From Paracholeplasma manati (GTDB lineage Bacteria; Bacillota_I; Bacilli_A; Acholeplasmatales; UBA5453): 64,000 bases of DNA. Where the stretch lies: NCBI RefSeq assembly GCF_025742995.1, contig NZ_JAOVQM010000007.1, positions 1 to 64,000 of the forward strand. The letters run 5' to 3'. The translations under genes and the position numbers were made by a program. Within the stretch, counting starts at the first letter, position 1. Each line of letters opens with the position of its first letter. Shown here in pieces: positions 17,773 through 26,263 of this stretch. The notes under the pieces are model-generated. The model was not told the DNA's origin. It did no database searches and saw only the letters and a program-made list of their open reading frames with translations.

Positions 17773-17789
17773 CAAGGAGGATTATATTC

Positions 17790-18389
17790 ATGAGTTTTAA
17801 AGAAAAACGCAAGTTCAGATTGTTTGAACATTTGCCCATCATTGTGAGGGCAGCCCGTTCATTCCTATATTTAAGATTATTTAAAAAGAAGAATGGAATG
17901 AACTTTAAATTTAAAGAACGCATCATGCTCGCCGTTACAGAAGTCAATGGGTGCCAAATGTGTTCATACGTACATACCAAACTCGCATTGAGTGCAGGTT
18001 TATCGATGGACGATATCCAAGAGTTATTGTCAGGTGAATTGGTTGGGGTTCCAAAAGACGAATCTTTAGGCGTATTGTTTGCGAAAGACTACGCGTTTAA
18101 TAAAGAGAAGATCGATGCGGATTTCTACCAAAAGTTAGTGGATACTTATGATGTACGTAAAGCCAGAGCGATTTTAGGGGTGGTTGAAATGATTACCATG
18201 ACCAATGCGATGGGCCTAGGTTTAGGCTATTTGAAACGTACACTTTCGTTTAAACACGTCAAAGGTTCGAATATCCTAAATGAAGTCTTAATACCGCTAT
18301 CTACCATGGTCTTATTTCCTTTATCCTTACTGTTATTTTTACCTTATATCCCTTTTTACAGTGCTCGTTTTAAAAATATTAAAAAATAA
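17790..18389 (+). CDS. AhpD/carboxymuconolactone decarboxylase-like protein with C-terminal membrane segment
   Basis: This 199-aa protein has the AhpD active-site pattern E51-x3-C55-x2-C58-x3-H62 (VNGCQMCSYVH), known to act as a thiol peroxidase relay. After the alpha-helical CMD domain (about 30-150) a hydrophobic hairpin of about 30 residues (about 165-190) suggests membrane anchoring, which is not usual for AhpD. It is therefore probably a membrane-associated redox protein. AAGGAGG precedes the ATG directly after a terminator-like hairpin. Confidence 0.85.
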   Translation: MSFKEKRKFRLFEHLPIIVRAARSFLYLRLFKKKNGMNFKFKERIMLAVTEVNGCQMCSYVHTKLALSAGLSMDDIQELLSGELVGVPKDESLGVLFAKDYAFNKEKIDADFYQKLVDTYDVRKARAILGVVEMITMTNAMGLGLGYLKRTLSFKHVKGSNILNEVLIPLSTMVLFPLSLLLFLPYIPFYSARFKNIKK

Positions 18390-18397
18390 TTTTTCAA

Positions 18398-18424
18398 AAA
18401 AGCGGACAAAATCCGTTTTTTTTT
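18398..18424 (+). terminator. terminator overlapping an ECF-type promoter element
   Basis: AAGCGGA and TCCGTTT pair around CAAAA, then nine T. The T run is followed directly by CGTTTTATTA, so a terminator and a promoter-like element overlap. Confidence 0.7.
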
Positions 18425-18434
18425 CGTTTTATTA
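18404..18434 (+). promoter_or_regulatory. ECF-type promoter element, copy 1
   Basis: GGACAAAA is followed 21 bp later (start to start) by CGTTTTATTA after a T-run spacer. The same elements at the same spacing precede the ECF sigma gene at 28552. GGAC/CGT resembles ECF -35/-10 boxes. Confidence 0.5.
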
Positions 18435-18462
18435 GGTAGAAAAGCATATGGGGGTATGACAC

Positions 18463-18702
18463 ATGAGATTGATTAAAGTAGACCAAGAAAATATTTTTAT
18501 TGATGGTGACTTCATCGAAATTGAGGATGTAACTGCGGAATTATTAGAAGAGATTGTGGATCACGCCATGCACGATAAGTTGGTGTTTGATATCCATCCA
18601 AACAATCGTCACCCGCTAGCAACCTTCTTGAGAATTGTTGAAAAAGACGCACAACCGGACTCACCTTTTAGAAAAAATTATTTTCAAACAAGCCAAAAGT
18701 AA
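18463..18702 (+). CDS. small acidic protein of unknown function
   Basis: I do not recognise this 79-aa protein. It is soluble, acidic, with no signal peptide or Cys. It begins with a beta-like VDQENIFIDGDFIEI stretch, then a helix (ELLEEIVDHAMHDK). The ATG has GGGGGT 7 nt upstream. Its upstream region shares a long element with that of the ECF sigma gene at 28.5 kb, which suggests that it belongs to the regulon of that sigma factor. A terminator follows. Confidence 0.7.
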   Translation: MRLIKVDQENIFIDGDFIEIEDVTAELLEEIVDHAMHDKLVFDIHPNNRHPLATFLRIVEKDAQPDSPFRKNYFQTSQK

Positions 18703-18726
18703 TTACCTAACACATACCTATGTGAT

Positions 18727-18760
18727 AGGCTAAAGGCCTCCCTCCCTTTAGCCTTTTATT
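18727..18760 (+). terminator. terminator after the small acidic protein gene
   Basis: AGGCTAAAGG pairs perfectly with CCTTTAGCCT, then TTTATTTT. Confidence 0.87.
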
Positions 18761-18803
18761 TTGTGAAAAAACGTGTTAAACTAAAAGAAGAGGTAACTAA
18801 TTT

Positions 18804-19406
18804 ATGAGACTATTATTTCAAGGCGATTCCATTACGGATTGTAACCGTAATCGAGAAAACCCATTCGATTTAGGACATGGTTATGTCAAAAAAATACAAG
18901 CAGCTTTACCCAATCACGAGGTTTTGAATCGTGGGATTTCTGGCAATAGAACCATCGATTTATTGATGCGTTGGCAAAAAGATACGTTGGATTTAAAACC
19001 CGATGTATTGTCTATTTTTGTCGGTATCAATGAAGTCTGGCATTACCATTATGATCAAAAAGTATTGACACCGATGATGTATGAAGATTATTATAAGAAC
19101 CTCATCAAACAAGTGAAATACTTATTGCCAAATACCAAAATCCTATTAATTGAACCTTTCGTTTTTCCAATCGGGGTATATCAAAAGAGTTGGGACGTGG
19201 AACTCATCGAAGAACAAGCCATCGTACGTAAATTGGCTCAATTATATGACACTGCATTTTTACCTTTACAAGAAATACTAAATCAAAAACTCAACGAACA
19301 TACCATGGCTGACATCGCCGATGATGGTGTCCACCCAACCGATTTGGGTCACGAAATCATCAAAGATGCCATCTTAGATACCATCAAACCTTGGATAGGA
19401 GCATAA
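18804..19406 (+). CDS. SGNH/GDSL hydrolase (esterase or deacylase)
   Basis: This 200-aa enzyme has the four SGNH blocks: GDSIT (Ser9), GISGN (44-48), GINE (74-77; Asn76) and DGVHP (Asp174, His177). It lacks a signal peptide and so acts in the cytoplasm, probably on acetylated sugars or lipids, as rhamnogalacturonan-acetylesterase-like or lysophospholipase-like members do. GAGGT precedes the ATG. A 66-aa membrane protein gene follows after 4 bp. Confidence 0.93.
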   Translation: MRLLFQGDSITDCNRNRENPFDLGHGYVKKIQAALPNHEVLNRGISGNRTIDLLMRWQKDTLDLKPDVLSIFVGINEVWHYHYDQKVLTPMMYEDYYKNLIKQVKYLLPNTKILLIEPFVFPIGVYQKSWDVELIEEQAIVRKLAQLYDTAFLPLQEILNQKLNEHTMADIADDGVHPTDLGHEIIKDAILDTIKPWIGA

Positions 19407-19410
19407 TCAT

Positions 19411-19611
19411 ATGAGAAAAGAATTACGCATTTTATTTTTTGGGATTGTGGGTTCCATTTTAGTCGCTGGAGGCACCATCGCCATTGCGATTGGCACGTTA
19501 AGGGATGATTATAGTTATTATCCAATCTTGGTGTTCTTTGGTGGCGTTATGCTCATTTACGCCGTATTTGCATCCCTTGTGGATGTGCCAGTAACGTCTA
19601 AAAGTCAGTAA
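19411..19611 (+). CDS. small two-helix membrane protein
   Basis: This 66-aa protein has two hydrophobic helices (about residues 7-27 and 35-58) separated by a short DDYSYY loop. It is not a recognised family. It lies 4 bp after the SGNH hydrolase gene with a GGAGC-type ribosome site inside that gene's end, so it belongs to the same operon. A strong terminator overlaps its last codons. Confidence 0.72.
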   Translation: MRKELRILFFGIVGSILVAGGTIAIAIGTLRDDYSYYPILVFFGGVMLIYAVFASLVDVPVTSKSQ

Positions 19612-19632
19612 AAAAAACTGACTTTTTTTCTT
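19600..19632 (+). terminator. terminator of the SGNH hydrolase operon
   Basis: AAAAGTCAGT pairs with ACTGACTTTT, then T run; the left arm covers the last codons of the small membrane protein. Confidence 0.85.
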
Positions 19633-19674
19633 TTATAATCTTGCAAAAATAACGTGGTATTTATCGGTCTTTGG

Positions 19675-19683
19675 TGTTATAAT
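19675..19683 (+). promoter_or_regulatory. extended -10 promoter
   Basis: TGTTATAAT, 33 nt before the ATG of the next gene; no clear -35. Confidence 0.6.
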
Positions 19684-19716
19684 ACCTATAGACTACACGT
19701 TACAGGAGGTTTTATC

Positions 19717-21114
19717 ATGGCTATATTAAATCAAATTCCCACCAAAACAATTCCGTTATCTAAAGCGAAATATACCAAGTTAGATCGCTATCAAGTGGGT
19801 TCACCCGTACAATTGGTAGGGTATTTCGTATATAAAGAAACCGATACAAATAATGTCATCACCGTGAAGCGTATGAGTTTTGGCTTTAAAAACGAATCTG
19901 AGAAAAACATCATCGCGATTCGTGGGTCATTTACTCAAAAAGATGCTTTTGGTGATGATTTAGGTGAACTTAAATACAGCTTGGTTGAAATGGATAATTA
20001 TCAACCAGGGGCGATTCAAGGTGAACACCTATTTATGGACATCAACCTCGGTACGATCGACATCGAGTTTTCAATCGAACAAGTGGTTTTCGCTGATGGT
20101 TCTAAATGGATGGCTGAAACCGTAGAATTTATCCGTTTCGACATCCAAACCAAACCGATTGAGGAAGCCCATTTTAATGCCATGAAATACGCTTGGTTCT
20201 TAGAATCCAAAGGTTTCCCAATAAAAAATCATTATGTTGAAAACAATCACTTCTATCAATGCCCGTGTGGAAACATCAATGGCATCGAAAAAGAAGTCTG
20301 CAGTTTATGCCATACCCCAAAAACAATCGCTAAACCTTTCGCTGATATGAGTATCGCTTCGGTAGCCATCGAGCAATCCGTGAATAAAATCATGGACGAC
20401 TTCAATCAATTATTCCCAGACGGTGCGGTTAAAGATTCATTCAATCGGTATCGTTTTAATGAAAATGCCATTCTATTCGACTCAACTCCGCTCAAGAAAT
20501 TAAGAGAATTCGCGACACAGTGGAAAGGCGTCAATCCGATTGTTAAAGAAGAGATTAAGAAGACCACAGAATTCGTTACCTTCATTGAAACCTTAAAAAA
20601 CAAACTGCTTAAGGAAGAAAATGATAAAAAGCAAAAAGCATTGGCTGAACAAAAAGCCAAAACCAAAAAACAACGAGTGAAAATTTTATCGATTACACTC
20701 GCTACACTGCTCGGTTTAGCGTTGATTGGATTTGGTGCTTATTACGCTATTTTCGGTAAACTTGCATTTGAAACTCGCAATACGTATGAAGCCTTTGTGA
20801 CGTTGAGAAGAGTCAATGCAACCACGACCAGCGTTGAAGTTCGCATAGATGATATTAATTTTACAGGCTCAAACTTTGAGTTCTATGGCATTGTATTTGA
20901 TGATTGGTGTACCGTTCAATTTTGTTATGATGAAGTCATTTTAAATCCAGATGAATGGGTTTTAAACATCACAGATAGCCAATTTACCGCCACAGCCATG
21001 GTTAATTTGTCCATCAATGGGATGCAATCCACCATCAAGTATTTAGAGTTTAACAGTCGACTCTTTAATAAAAATATATACGTTCCTAATGAAAATGTGG
21101 TCCGTTACTACTAA
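19717..21114 (+). CDS. zinc-ribbon membrane protein of unknown function
   Basis: This 465-aa protein is not a known family to me. It begins with a soluble beta-rich domain of about 165 residues, then a zinc ribbon (CPCGN...CSLCHTP, about residues 183-207), a helical charged region with a K/E-rich coiled coil (about 285-325), one membrane helix (about 328-350) and an extracellular C-terminal domain of about 110 residues. The start is 19717, with CAGGAGG 8 nt upstream; an in-frame ATG at 19654 precedes the predicted -10 box and is rejected. A second protein with a zinc ribbon plus one membrane helix is encoded at 46.1-46.6 kb. Confidence 0.75.
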   Translation: MAILNQIPTKTIPLSKAKYTKLDRYQVGSPVQLVGYFVYKETDTNNVITVKRMSFGFKNESEKNIIAIRGSFTQKDAFGDDLGELKYSLVEMDNYQPGAIQGEHLFMDINLGTIDIEFSIEQVVFADGSKWMAETVEFIRFDIQTKPIEEAHFNAMKYAWFLESKGFPIKNHYVENNHFYQCPCGNINGIEKEVCSLCHTPKTIAKPFADMSIASVAIEQSVNKIMDDFNQLFPDGAVKDSFNRYRFNENAILFDSTPLKKLREFATQWKGVNPIVKEEIKKTTEFVTFIETLKNKLLKEENDKKQKALAEQKAKTKKQRVKILSITLATLLGLALIGFGAYYAIFGKLAFETRNTYEAFVTLRRVNATTTSVEVRIDDINFTGSNFEFYGIVFDDWCTVQFCYDEVILNPDEWVLNITDSQFTATAMVNLSINGMQSTIKYLEFNSRLFNKNIYVPNENVVRYY

Positions 21115-21120
21115 TAAAAC

Positions 21121-21155
21121 AAAAATGCTTAAGCCACTGGCCTAAGCATTTTTTT
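21121..21155. terminator. bidirectional terminator between convergent genes
   Basis: AAAATGCTTA pairs with TAAGCATTTT; A run on the left and T run on the right make it work for both the zinc-ribbon gene and potD. Confidence 0.82.
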
Positions 21156-21167
21156 GTCGTTATTAAG

Positions 21168-22316
21168 TTAGCTTCTAACGTTGTCGATCATGGTATTGAT
21201 CTTATCGATGTCAGATGGGTTTAACGCTGTGAGAGGTGCAACACTCAATACAGCATTCTTATTGTAATAAGTTTGGTTTGCTAAAGCCCAGTTTTTGTAC
21301 CATTCATCATCAGAAGTTAAGTTTTCCATGATGAGGTCATACGCTTCAACCAAGGCAGCTGCGTAACCAACCACTTCCGCATTCAGTGCGACATTTTCTG
21401 GGTCCAACATGAAATTGATGAATTCATGAGCTCTATCGACATTTTTAGATGTGTTAGGGATAACCATCATGTCTGCGAATACGAATGTATCTTCAGGGAC
21501 ATAAATGTTGAATTCAGCTTGAACTTCAGATAAGGTCTTACCTTCATCCAATTGGATGTATAAACGGTCTAGATAGTCACCAGTATAGACTAAAGCCATA
21601 TCGAGGTTACCTGCTTCAACATTACGTTTCAAGGAGTCATCGCCCCATTCGACGAAGTTTGCTTGGTCGATGGCGTCTTCAGCTTGGTCTAATAATGATT
21701 GTGAGAACGCATTGACGTTTTGATCTAAGTACAACATAGCTGCTGCATAAGCGAATTGTGGGACATCATACATACCACGTCTAACCCCTGCAGGTGCTTT
21801 TGATGGGTCGAAATATGCGCCCCATCCATGGGTTTCTAATGCAGTTTCTAAGCCTGCAATACGGTTGTTATAGATGATACCAAAGGTACCCCAGAAATAA
21901 GGCACCGCGTATTTTGTGAAATCAACGGTTTCAGATGTTCTAGTTAAAGTGGTTGCAGTCATCGAATCAAAGATTTGATCGACACCTGACATATAAGTGA
22001 CGTTGTCACGGTTTGGTAATAAAGAATAGTCTAATTCAATGAGCATGTTTTCTTCTTGCATCTTCTCGATCATATAATCGGATGGGATGACAATATCGTA
22101 AGCGGTTGTTCCACTCTTGATTTTACTATAGAAGGCTTCATTGGAGTCAGCCACGTCAACGATGACACGGTAACCAAATTCTTCCTCAAAACGATCGACG
22201 ACGGCGTCGTTGATGTATTCGCCCCAGTTCAGGATGCGAAGCACAGGACGGGAATCGCAAGCTGCGAGTACAACGGCTGCAGTAAGCATTAAAGCAAATG
22301 CTAAGATTTTTTTCAT
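21168..22316 (-). CDS. potD: spermidine/putrescine ABC transporter, substrate-binding lipoprotein
   Basis: This 382-aa lipoprotein (lipobox VLAAC, Cys19) is a PotD-type binding protein. The mature part starts with LRILNWGEYI, the hallmark of polyamine-binding proteins, and has the later YDIVIPSDYMIEKM and the VPYFWGTFGIIYN segments. It delivers spermidine or putrescine to PotBC. It is the last gene of the potABCD operon; its ATG overlaps the potC stop. Confidence 0.95.
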   Translation of the reverse strand: MKKILAFALMLTAAVVLAACDSRPVLRILNWGEYINDAVVDRFEEEFGYRVIVDVADSNEAFYSKIKSGTTAYDIVIPSDYMIEKMQEENMLIELDYSLLPNRDNVTYMSGVDQIFDSMTATTLTRTSETVDFTKYAVPYFWGTFGIIYNNRIAGLETALETHGWGAYFDPSKAPAGVRRGMYDVPQFAYAAAMLYLDQNVNAFSQSLLDQAEDAIDQANFVEWGDDSLKRNVEAGNLDMALVYTGDYLDRLYIQLDEGKTLSEVQAEFNIYVPEDTFVFADMMVIPNTSKNVDRAHEFINFMLDPENVALNAEVVGYAAALVEAYDLIMENLTSDDEWYKNWALANQTYYNKNAVLSVAPLTALNPSDIDKINTMIDNVRS

Positions 22317-23206
22317 TTGTTTGTTTTTCCTTTCTTGTTCATAAATTGAGAACCAATGAGTCCGACCATGGTTAAGATGGTCAATAAGGTAGAAAACGCG
22401 TATACGGATGGGGTCAAATTACGTCTACCTAAAACCCCATAAATCCAAATGGACAGATTGTCATAACCAGCACCGGTATTGAAGAAGCTGATGACGAAGT
22501 CGTCAACGCTCATGGTAAGGGCTAGCAACATCCCACTGAAAATGCCCGCCTTAATGGCTGGGACCACAACATAGATGAGTGCTTTCATCGGTTTTAACCC
22601 TAAGTCAGCAGCCGCGTCCACCAAGTTCGCATCGAGTTCCTTTAATTTAGGCACGACACTGAGTACCACATATGGGAAGGTGAAGAAGAGGTGAGCTAAG
22701 ACCAAGGTTGGTAAACCGAAGATGCTGATTGAAGCACTCGGATTAAAGAGTTGAACAACCATATTGATCAGAACCATGACGAATCTGAACATGATCATCA
22801 ACGAGAACCCTGTGACGATATCGGCATTTAAAATCGGCACATTGTTCAAGAACATCAAACCACTGCGTTTGTTTTTCGGCAAGTGGAAAATCCCAATGGC
22901 GAAGAATGTACCGAGTACAGTTGCCAAAGTGGTGGCGATGGCAGAAACCATTAAGGTATTCTTGATCGCATTCAATAACTCATCCTCATTGAAGATATTG
23001 GTATACCATTCGAGGGTGAAGGTAGAAAAGCGTGTGGTAACAACCGAGCTGTTGACCGATTGGATAGCGATGATGATGATGGGTAAATATAACATGAACA
23101 TCATCAAGACGAAGAAGAGGATACCGACCCACTTTAATAATGGGGCCAACCATTCTCTGTTTTTAAAGCCGTAGTCTTCAATACGGGCTTTCGGGAAGTT
23201 TGTCAT
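22313..23206 (-). CDS. potC: spermidine/putrescine ABC transporter permease
   Basis: This 297-aa inner-membrane permease has six predicted helices and the EAA loop ELDANLVDAAADLGLKPMKA that contacts the ATPase. It pairs with PotB. The N-terminus is about 30 residues longer than E. coli PotC. Stop and start codons overlap by 4 bp with potD and potB respectively. AAGGAG precedes its ATG. Confidence 0.95.
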   Translation of the reverse strand: MTNFPKARIEDYGFKNREWLAPLLKWVGILFFVLMMFMLYLPIIIIAIQSVNSSVVTTRFSTFTLEWYTNIFNEDELLNAIKNTLMVSAIATTLATVLGTFFAIGIFHLPKNKRSGLMFLNNVPILNADIVTGFSLMIMFRFVMVLINMVVQLFNPSASISIFGLPTLVLAHLFFTFPYVVLSVVPKLKELDANLVDAAADLGLKPMKALIYVVVPAIKAGIFSGMLLALTMSVDDFVISFFNTGAGYDNLSIWIYGVLGRRNLTPSVYAFSTLLTILTMVGLIGSQFMNKKGKTNK

Positions 23207-24030
23207 AGTAAGGTTTCTCCTTCCTTGTCAAATCTTCTTAGAAGCAGAATCGCACCGAAGATGAGCAATAAGATGGTTGAGGCTAATAGGGCACCATCGT
23301 TGAAGATGGTGTAGTTAAATTTGGTTTCAATGATGTTACCAATAAAGACGATTTGTCCTTTGGATAAGATTTTTGGAATAGCGAACCCAGAGAAGGTCGG
23401 TAAGAACACCATGATTGAACCCGTAACCACGCCTTTAATTGACAGTGGTAATACCACATGTAAGAAGGTTTGGAATGGGGTTTTACCCAAATCGGCAGAC
23501 GCTTCAATTAAAGAGTTGTCGATTTTTTCTAACGCCGTATAAATCGGTAAAATCATGAATGGTACATAGGTGAAGACCATCCCAATGATGACCGCGAGTG
23601 GCGTACCATTGATGTTTGAGAATGGGCTAAATCCAATCAAGGAAGTCAAAATGTTGTTTTTTGACATGATGTTTGCTAAAGCGTCAATTCTTAAGATGAG
23701 GTTACTCCACATCGGTAAAATGACGAGGGTCATGATGGCGAACTTGTTGGCGAAATTGGAACGATAGACCAAATACGCGGTTAAGTACCCAATGATGACA
23801 GAAATGATGGTGGTGGTGGCTGCGAAACTGAAACTGTTTCTAAAACCAACCAATACCGACTTTTCACCAAATAAATCGAAGTTTTCTAAGGTGAAACTCA
23901 AACTATTAAAACTGATACTCGAGGTTAGATTTGTAAATCCTAAAGCAACCAACCCCAACATGGGTATGAATACGAGGACGTACAACCATATGCGATATGG
24001 TTTGGCTAACTTTGCGTACGTACTATTCAT
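23203..24030 (-). CDS. potB: spermidine/putrescine ABC transporter permease
   Basis: This 275-aa permease has six predicted helices and the EAA loop KIDNSLIEASADLGKTPFQT followed by FLHVVLPLSIKG. It forms the channel with PotC. It overlaps potA by 8 bp, so translation is coupled. Confidence 0.95.
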   Translation of the reverse strand: MNSTYAKLAKPYRIWLYVLVFIPMLGLVALGFTNLTSSISFNSLSFTLENFDLFGEKSVLVGFRNSFSFAATTTIISVIIGYLTAYLVYRSNFANKFAIMTLVILPMWSNLILRIDALANIMSKNNILTSLIGFSPFSNINGTPLAVIIGMVFTYVPFMILPIYTALEKIDNSLIEASADLGKTPFQTFLHVVLPLSIKGVVTGSIMVFLPTFSGFAIPKILSKGQIVFIGNIIETKFNYTIFNDGALLASTILLLIFGAILLLRRFDKEGETLL

Positions 24031-25162
24031 TTTCCTTACCCATTAAATGGATTTCGTATGGGTCTACCTTAAGTCCAATCTTAGAACCCACTTCAAAGAA
24101 TTCATAGTCGTTGACCAAAATATCATGGTCTTCAGCACGTACCACCAGTTCGTTGTGGACACCTTTGAATAAACTAAAGGTCACTTGGCCTTCAATCGAT
24201 GCTTTTTCAGCAGGGACAACATCCCAGTCTTCAGGACGAATGACAACATCGACTTTAGAACCCACCTTAAAGTTTTCATAACCGATGTATTTGAACTTCG
24301 TATTTAAGAAAGTGACTTCTTGTTTGCCAGTGATTTCACCATCAAAGATGTTGGTTTCACCGATGAAGTGTGCGACGTATTGGTTGATTGGTTCATTATA
24401 AATGGATTTTGGTGTACCGAGTTGTTCAATATTACCATTGCGCATGACCACGATACGGTCTGACATCGTCATCGCCTCTTCCTGGTCATGGGTGACGAAG
24501 ATGAAGGTGATTCCAAGGTTTCGTTGCATTTCCTTCAATTCATATTGCATGTTTTGACGTAACTTCAAGTCTAAAGCGGCTAGCGGTTCGTCAAGCAGTA
24601 GAATCTTTGGACGATTGATTAATGCGCGTGCAAGAGCGACACGTTGTTGTTGACCACCAGAGAGTTGATCAATCTTGCGGGTGTCATACCCAGACAATTT
24701 GACCAAAGCCAACATCTCTTTCGCATCTTTCATGATGAAGTCATCAATGGTCTTTTTGAGTAAACCTTTGTTCTTTAATAGAGACCCATCTGGACTGACT
24801 TTTTCGATACGACGTTTGTAAAACTCAGTTAAGAACGATAGTGGTCTATGGTGTAGACCAAATGCGACGTTATTGATAACGTTCAAATGCGGGAATAACG
24901 CATAGCGTTGAAACACGGTGTTGATTGGTCTCGCAAACGCAGGGATTTCGCTGAAGTCTTTACCTTCAATTGCGATAACACCACTGTCAGGTTTAACGAA
25001 CCCACCGAGCATTCTGAGTGTTGTGGTCTTCCCACAACCGGATGGACCTAACAATGTCACGAACTCATTTTCATAAATGGTCAAATTAATGCCATTCACG
25101 ACGTTTTCATTGTCATAGGTTTTTACAAGATCAACTAATTGAATTAAAGGTTTCTTTTCCAA
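24023..25162 (-). CDS. potA: spermidine/putrescine ABC transporter ATPase
   Basis: This 379-aa ATPase has Walker A GPSGCGKTT (39-47), Q-loop FQRYALFPH, signature LSGGQQQRVALARAL, Walker B ILLLDEP and the H-loop VTHDQEEA, then a TOBE-type C-terminal domain. Between the Q-loop and the signature there are about 67 residues against about 33 in E. coli, an insertion of basic, helical sequence; mycoplasma PotA proteins also carry insertions. The start is TTG, with AGGAG 7 nt upstream and no nearby ATG. It is the first gene of the operon. Confidence 0.95.
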   Translation of the reverse strand: MEKKPLIQLVDLVKTYDNENVVNGINLTIYENEFVTLLGPSGCGKTTTLRMLGGFVKPDSGVIAIEGKDFSEIPAFARPINTVFQRYALFPHLNVINNVAFGLHHRPLSFLTEFYKRRIEKVSPDGSLLKNKGLLKKTIDDFIMKDAKEMLALVKLSGYDTRKIDQLSGGQQQRVALARALINRPKILLLDEPLAALDLKLRQNMQYELKEMQRNLGITFIFVTHDQEEAMTMSDRIVVMRNGNIEQLGTPKSIYNEPINQYVAHFIGETNIFDGEITGKQEVTFLNTKFKYIGYENFKVGSKVDVVIRPEDWDVVPAEKASIEGQVTFSLFKGVHNELVVRAEDHDILVNDYEFFEVGSKIGLKVDPYEIHLMGKENE

Positions 25163-25204
25163 CTTCGGGCTCCTAGGTATAATAATATTTTTTTACTGAT
25201 AGTT

Positions 25205-25232
25205 ATTATATACTTATTTTCTAGGATTTCAA
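25205..25232 (-). promoter_or_regulatory. promoter of the potABCD operon
   Basis: On the minus strand TTGAAA and TATAAT are 16 bp apart, about 40 bp before the potA start. Confidence 0.65.
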
Positions 25233-25590
25233 GCGTTTTAGATGAAAAAAAAACAGTTTTTTTTTGATAGTGCTTTCATAGAATGAAAACATCGCTTAAA
25301 ATCGCGTCGTGACGCTATCAATTCAGGGTTCATCATTTTTTGAAATTTTGATAAAAAAGACCCTGTTTTCCCAGGTTTTCGAGTGTCTTTTCAACGGCTG
25401 TCTCTGAATGAATTTTCAGACTAAAAAATGACCGTTTTTATATATTCAAATTTGTGTATAAATAATACAATGAGAAATGTTTCGTTTAAAGCCATGAATC
25501 GGCATTTCAAACTCAAAAATAAGGCTTATTTTCAGGTTAAAAAAACATACATAAATTTGATTAAATGTATACAATTATTTCAAGCTATGT
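25233..25590. other. AT-rich intergenic region without a supported gene
   Basis: Between the potA promoter and the next plus-strand promoter I see no convincing gene. It holds A/T tracts around 25245-25265 and 25345-25375, and a 42-codon frame (25470-25598) without a ribosome site. It is the longest non-coding stretch of the window. Confidence 0.6.
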
Positions 25591-25618
25591 TACAATGATT
25601 TTAAGAGGAGAATGGACC

Positions 25619-26074
25619 ATGAAATTAACACAGACAAGTCGTAAAACCAATCGAGTTTATGTACTCGATTATGATGTTTGGTTTGGCAAAACGGCTGTTT
25701 CAGTCAATAATCAAACATCGACCAAAGTAAAACGGTTGGTATTCAATTATACCGATGAGGATTTACAAGCAAGAACCATCACGGTTAGAGGTAATATCCT
25801 CACGGGATTTAAGCTGTTTGATAACGGTGAAGAGATTGTCATGCAACGCCCATTGTTATGGTATGAGTGGATTTTAGTGATCTTCCCAGTAGCGATAGGT
25901 ATTCTAGGTGGTGCACTTGGTGGGGGTCTTGGTGCTGTGGTAGGGATTACCAATGGTTTAATGATCCGTCAAACCAACAGTGTCATCCTAAAAGTGGTGG
26001 TATCTCTCATTTTTGCTGGATTGGGATTTTTGATCTACAGCGTACTCGCTGCAGCGATTCCAGGACTGTTATAA
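25619..26074 (+). CDS. membrane protein with glycine-zipper hairpin, unknown function
   Basis: This 151-aa protein has a soluble beta-rich N-terminal half (about residues 1-75) and a glycine-rich hydrophobic region (about 82-150) with GILGGALGGGLGAVVGITNG, like a glycine zipper, in two or three helices. The family is not recognised. The start at 25619 has AGAGGAG upstream and follows a TACAAT -10 box (25591-25596); an earlier in-frame ATG at 25565 precedes that promoter. A terminator follows. Confidence 0.75.
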   Translation: MKLTQTSRKTNRVYVLDYDVWFGKTAVSVNNQTSTKVKRLVFNYTDEDLQARTITVRGNILTGFKLFDNGEEIVMQRPLLWYEWILVIFPVAIGILGGALGGGLGAVVGITNGLMIRQTNSVILKVVVSLIFAGLGFLIYSVLAAAIPGLL

Positions 26075-26082
26075 ACATGGAT

Positions 26083-26117
26083 AAAGGTCAATCACAGATG
26101 GGCCTTTTCTTTTTTTT
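26083..26117 (+). terminator. terminator
   Basis: AAAGGTC pairs with GGCCTTT (one G-U) around an 11-nt loop, then a T run. Confidence 0.75.
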
Positions 26118-26215
26118 AAATAATTTCTTAATTCAAATATTTTTTGTTATAATAGTATGGAAATCGAGATAAATCAACTCTTTTAATCATAATTATTATA
26201 TTTAAAAAATATTTC

Positions 26216-26242
26216 TCGCAAAATTTCACGATTTTTTACGTC
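26216..26242 (+). promoter_or_regulatory. possible ECF-type promoter of the first sigma gene
   Basis: TCGCAA and CGTC are 17 bp apart with a T-rich spacer. CGTC is a common ECF -10 core. It could be an autoregulatory promoter. Confidence 0.4.
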
Positions 26243-26263
26243 TATATAAAGGGGGAAACAAAT

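Noticed and set aside
25470-25598. 42-codon frame upstream of the membrane protein gene
   Set aside because: No ribosome site, and its end overlaps a promoter; no similarity seen.
26216-26242. Third copy of the GGAC/CGTTTTATT element before the first sigma gene
   Set aside because: Only a T-rich spacer and CGTC are shared; the -35 part differs, so it is listed as a separate weak promoter.
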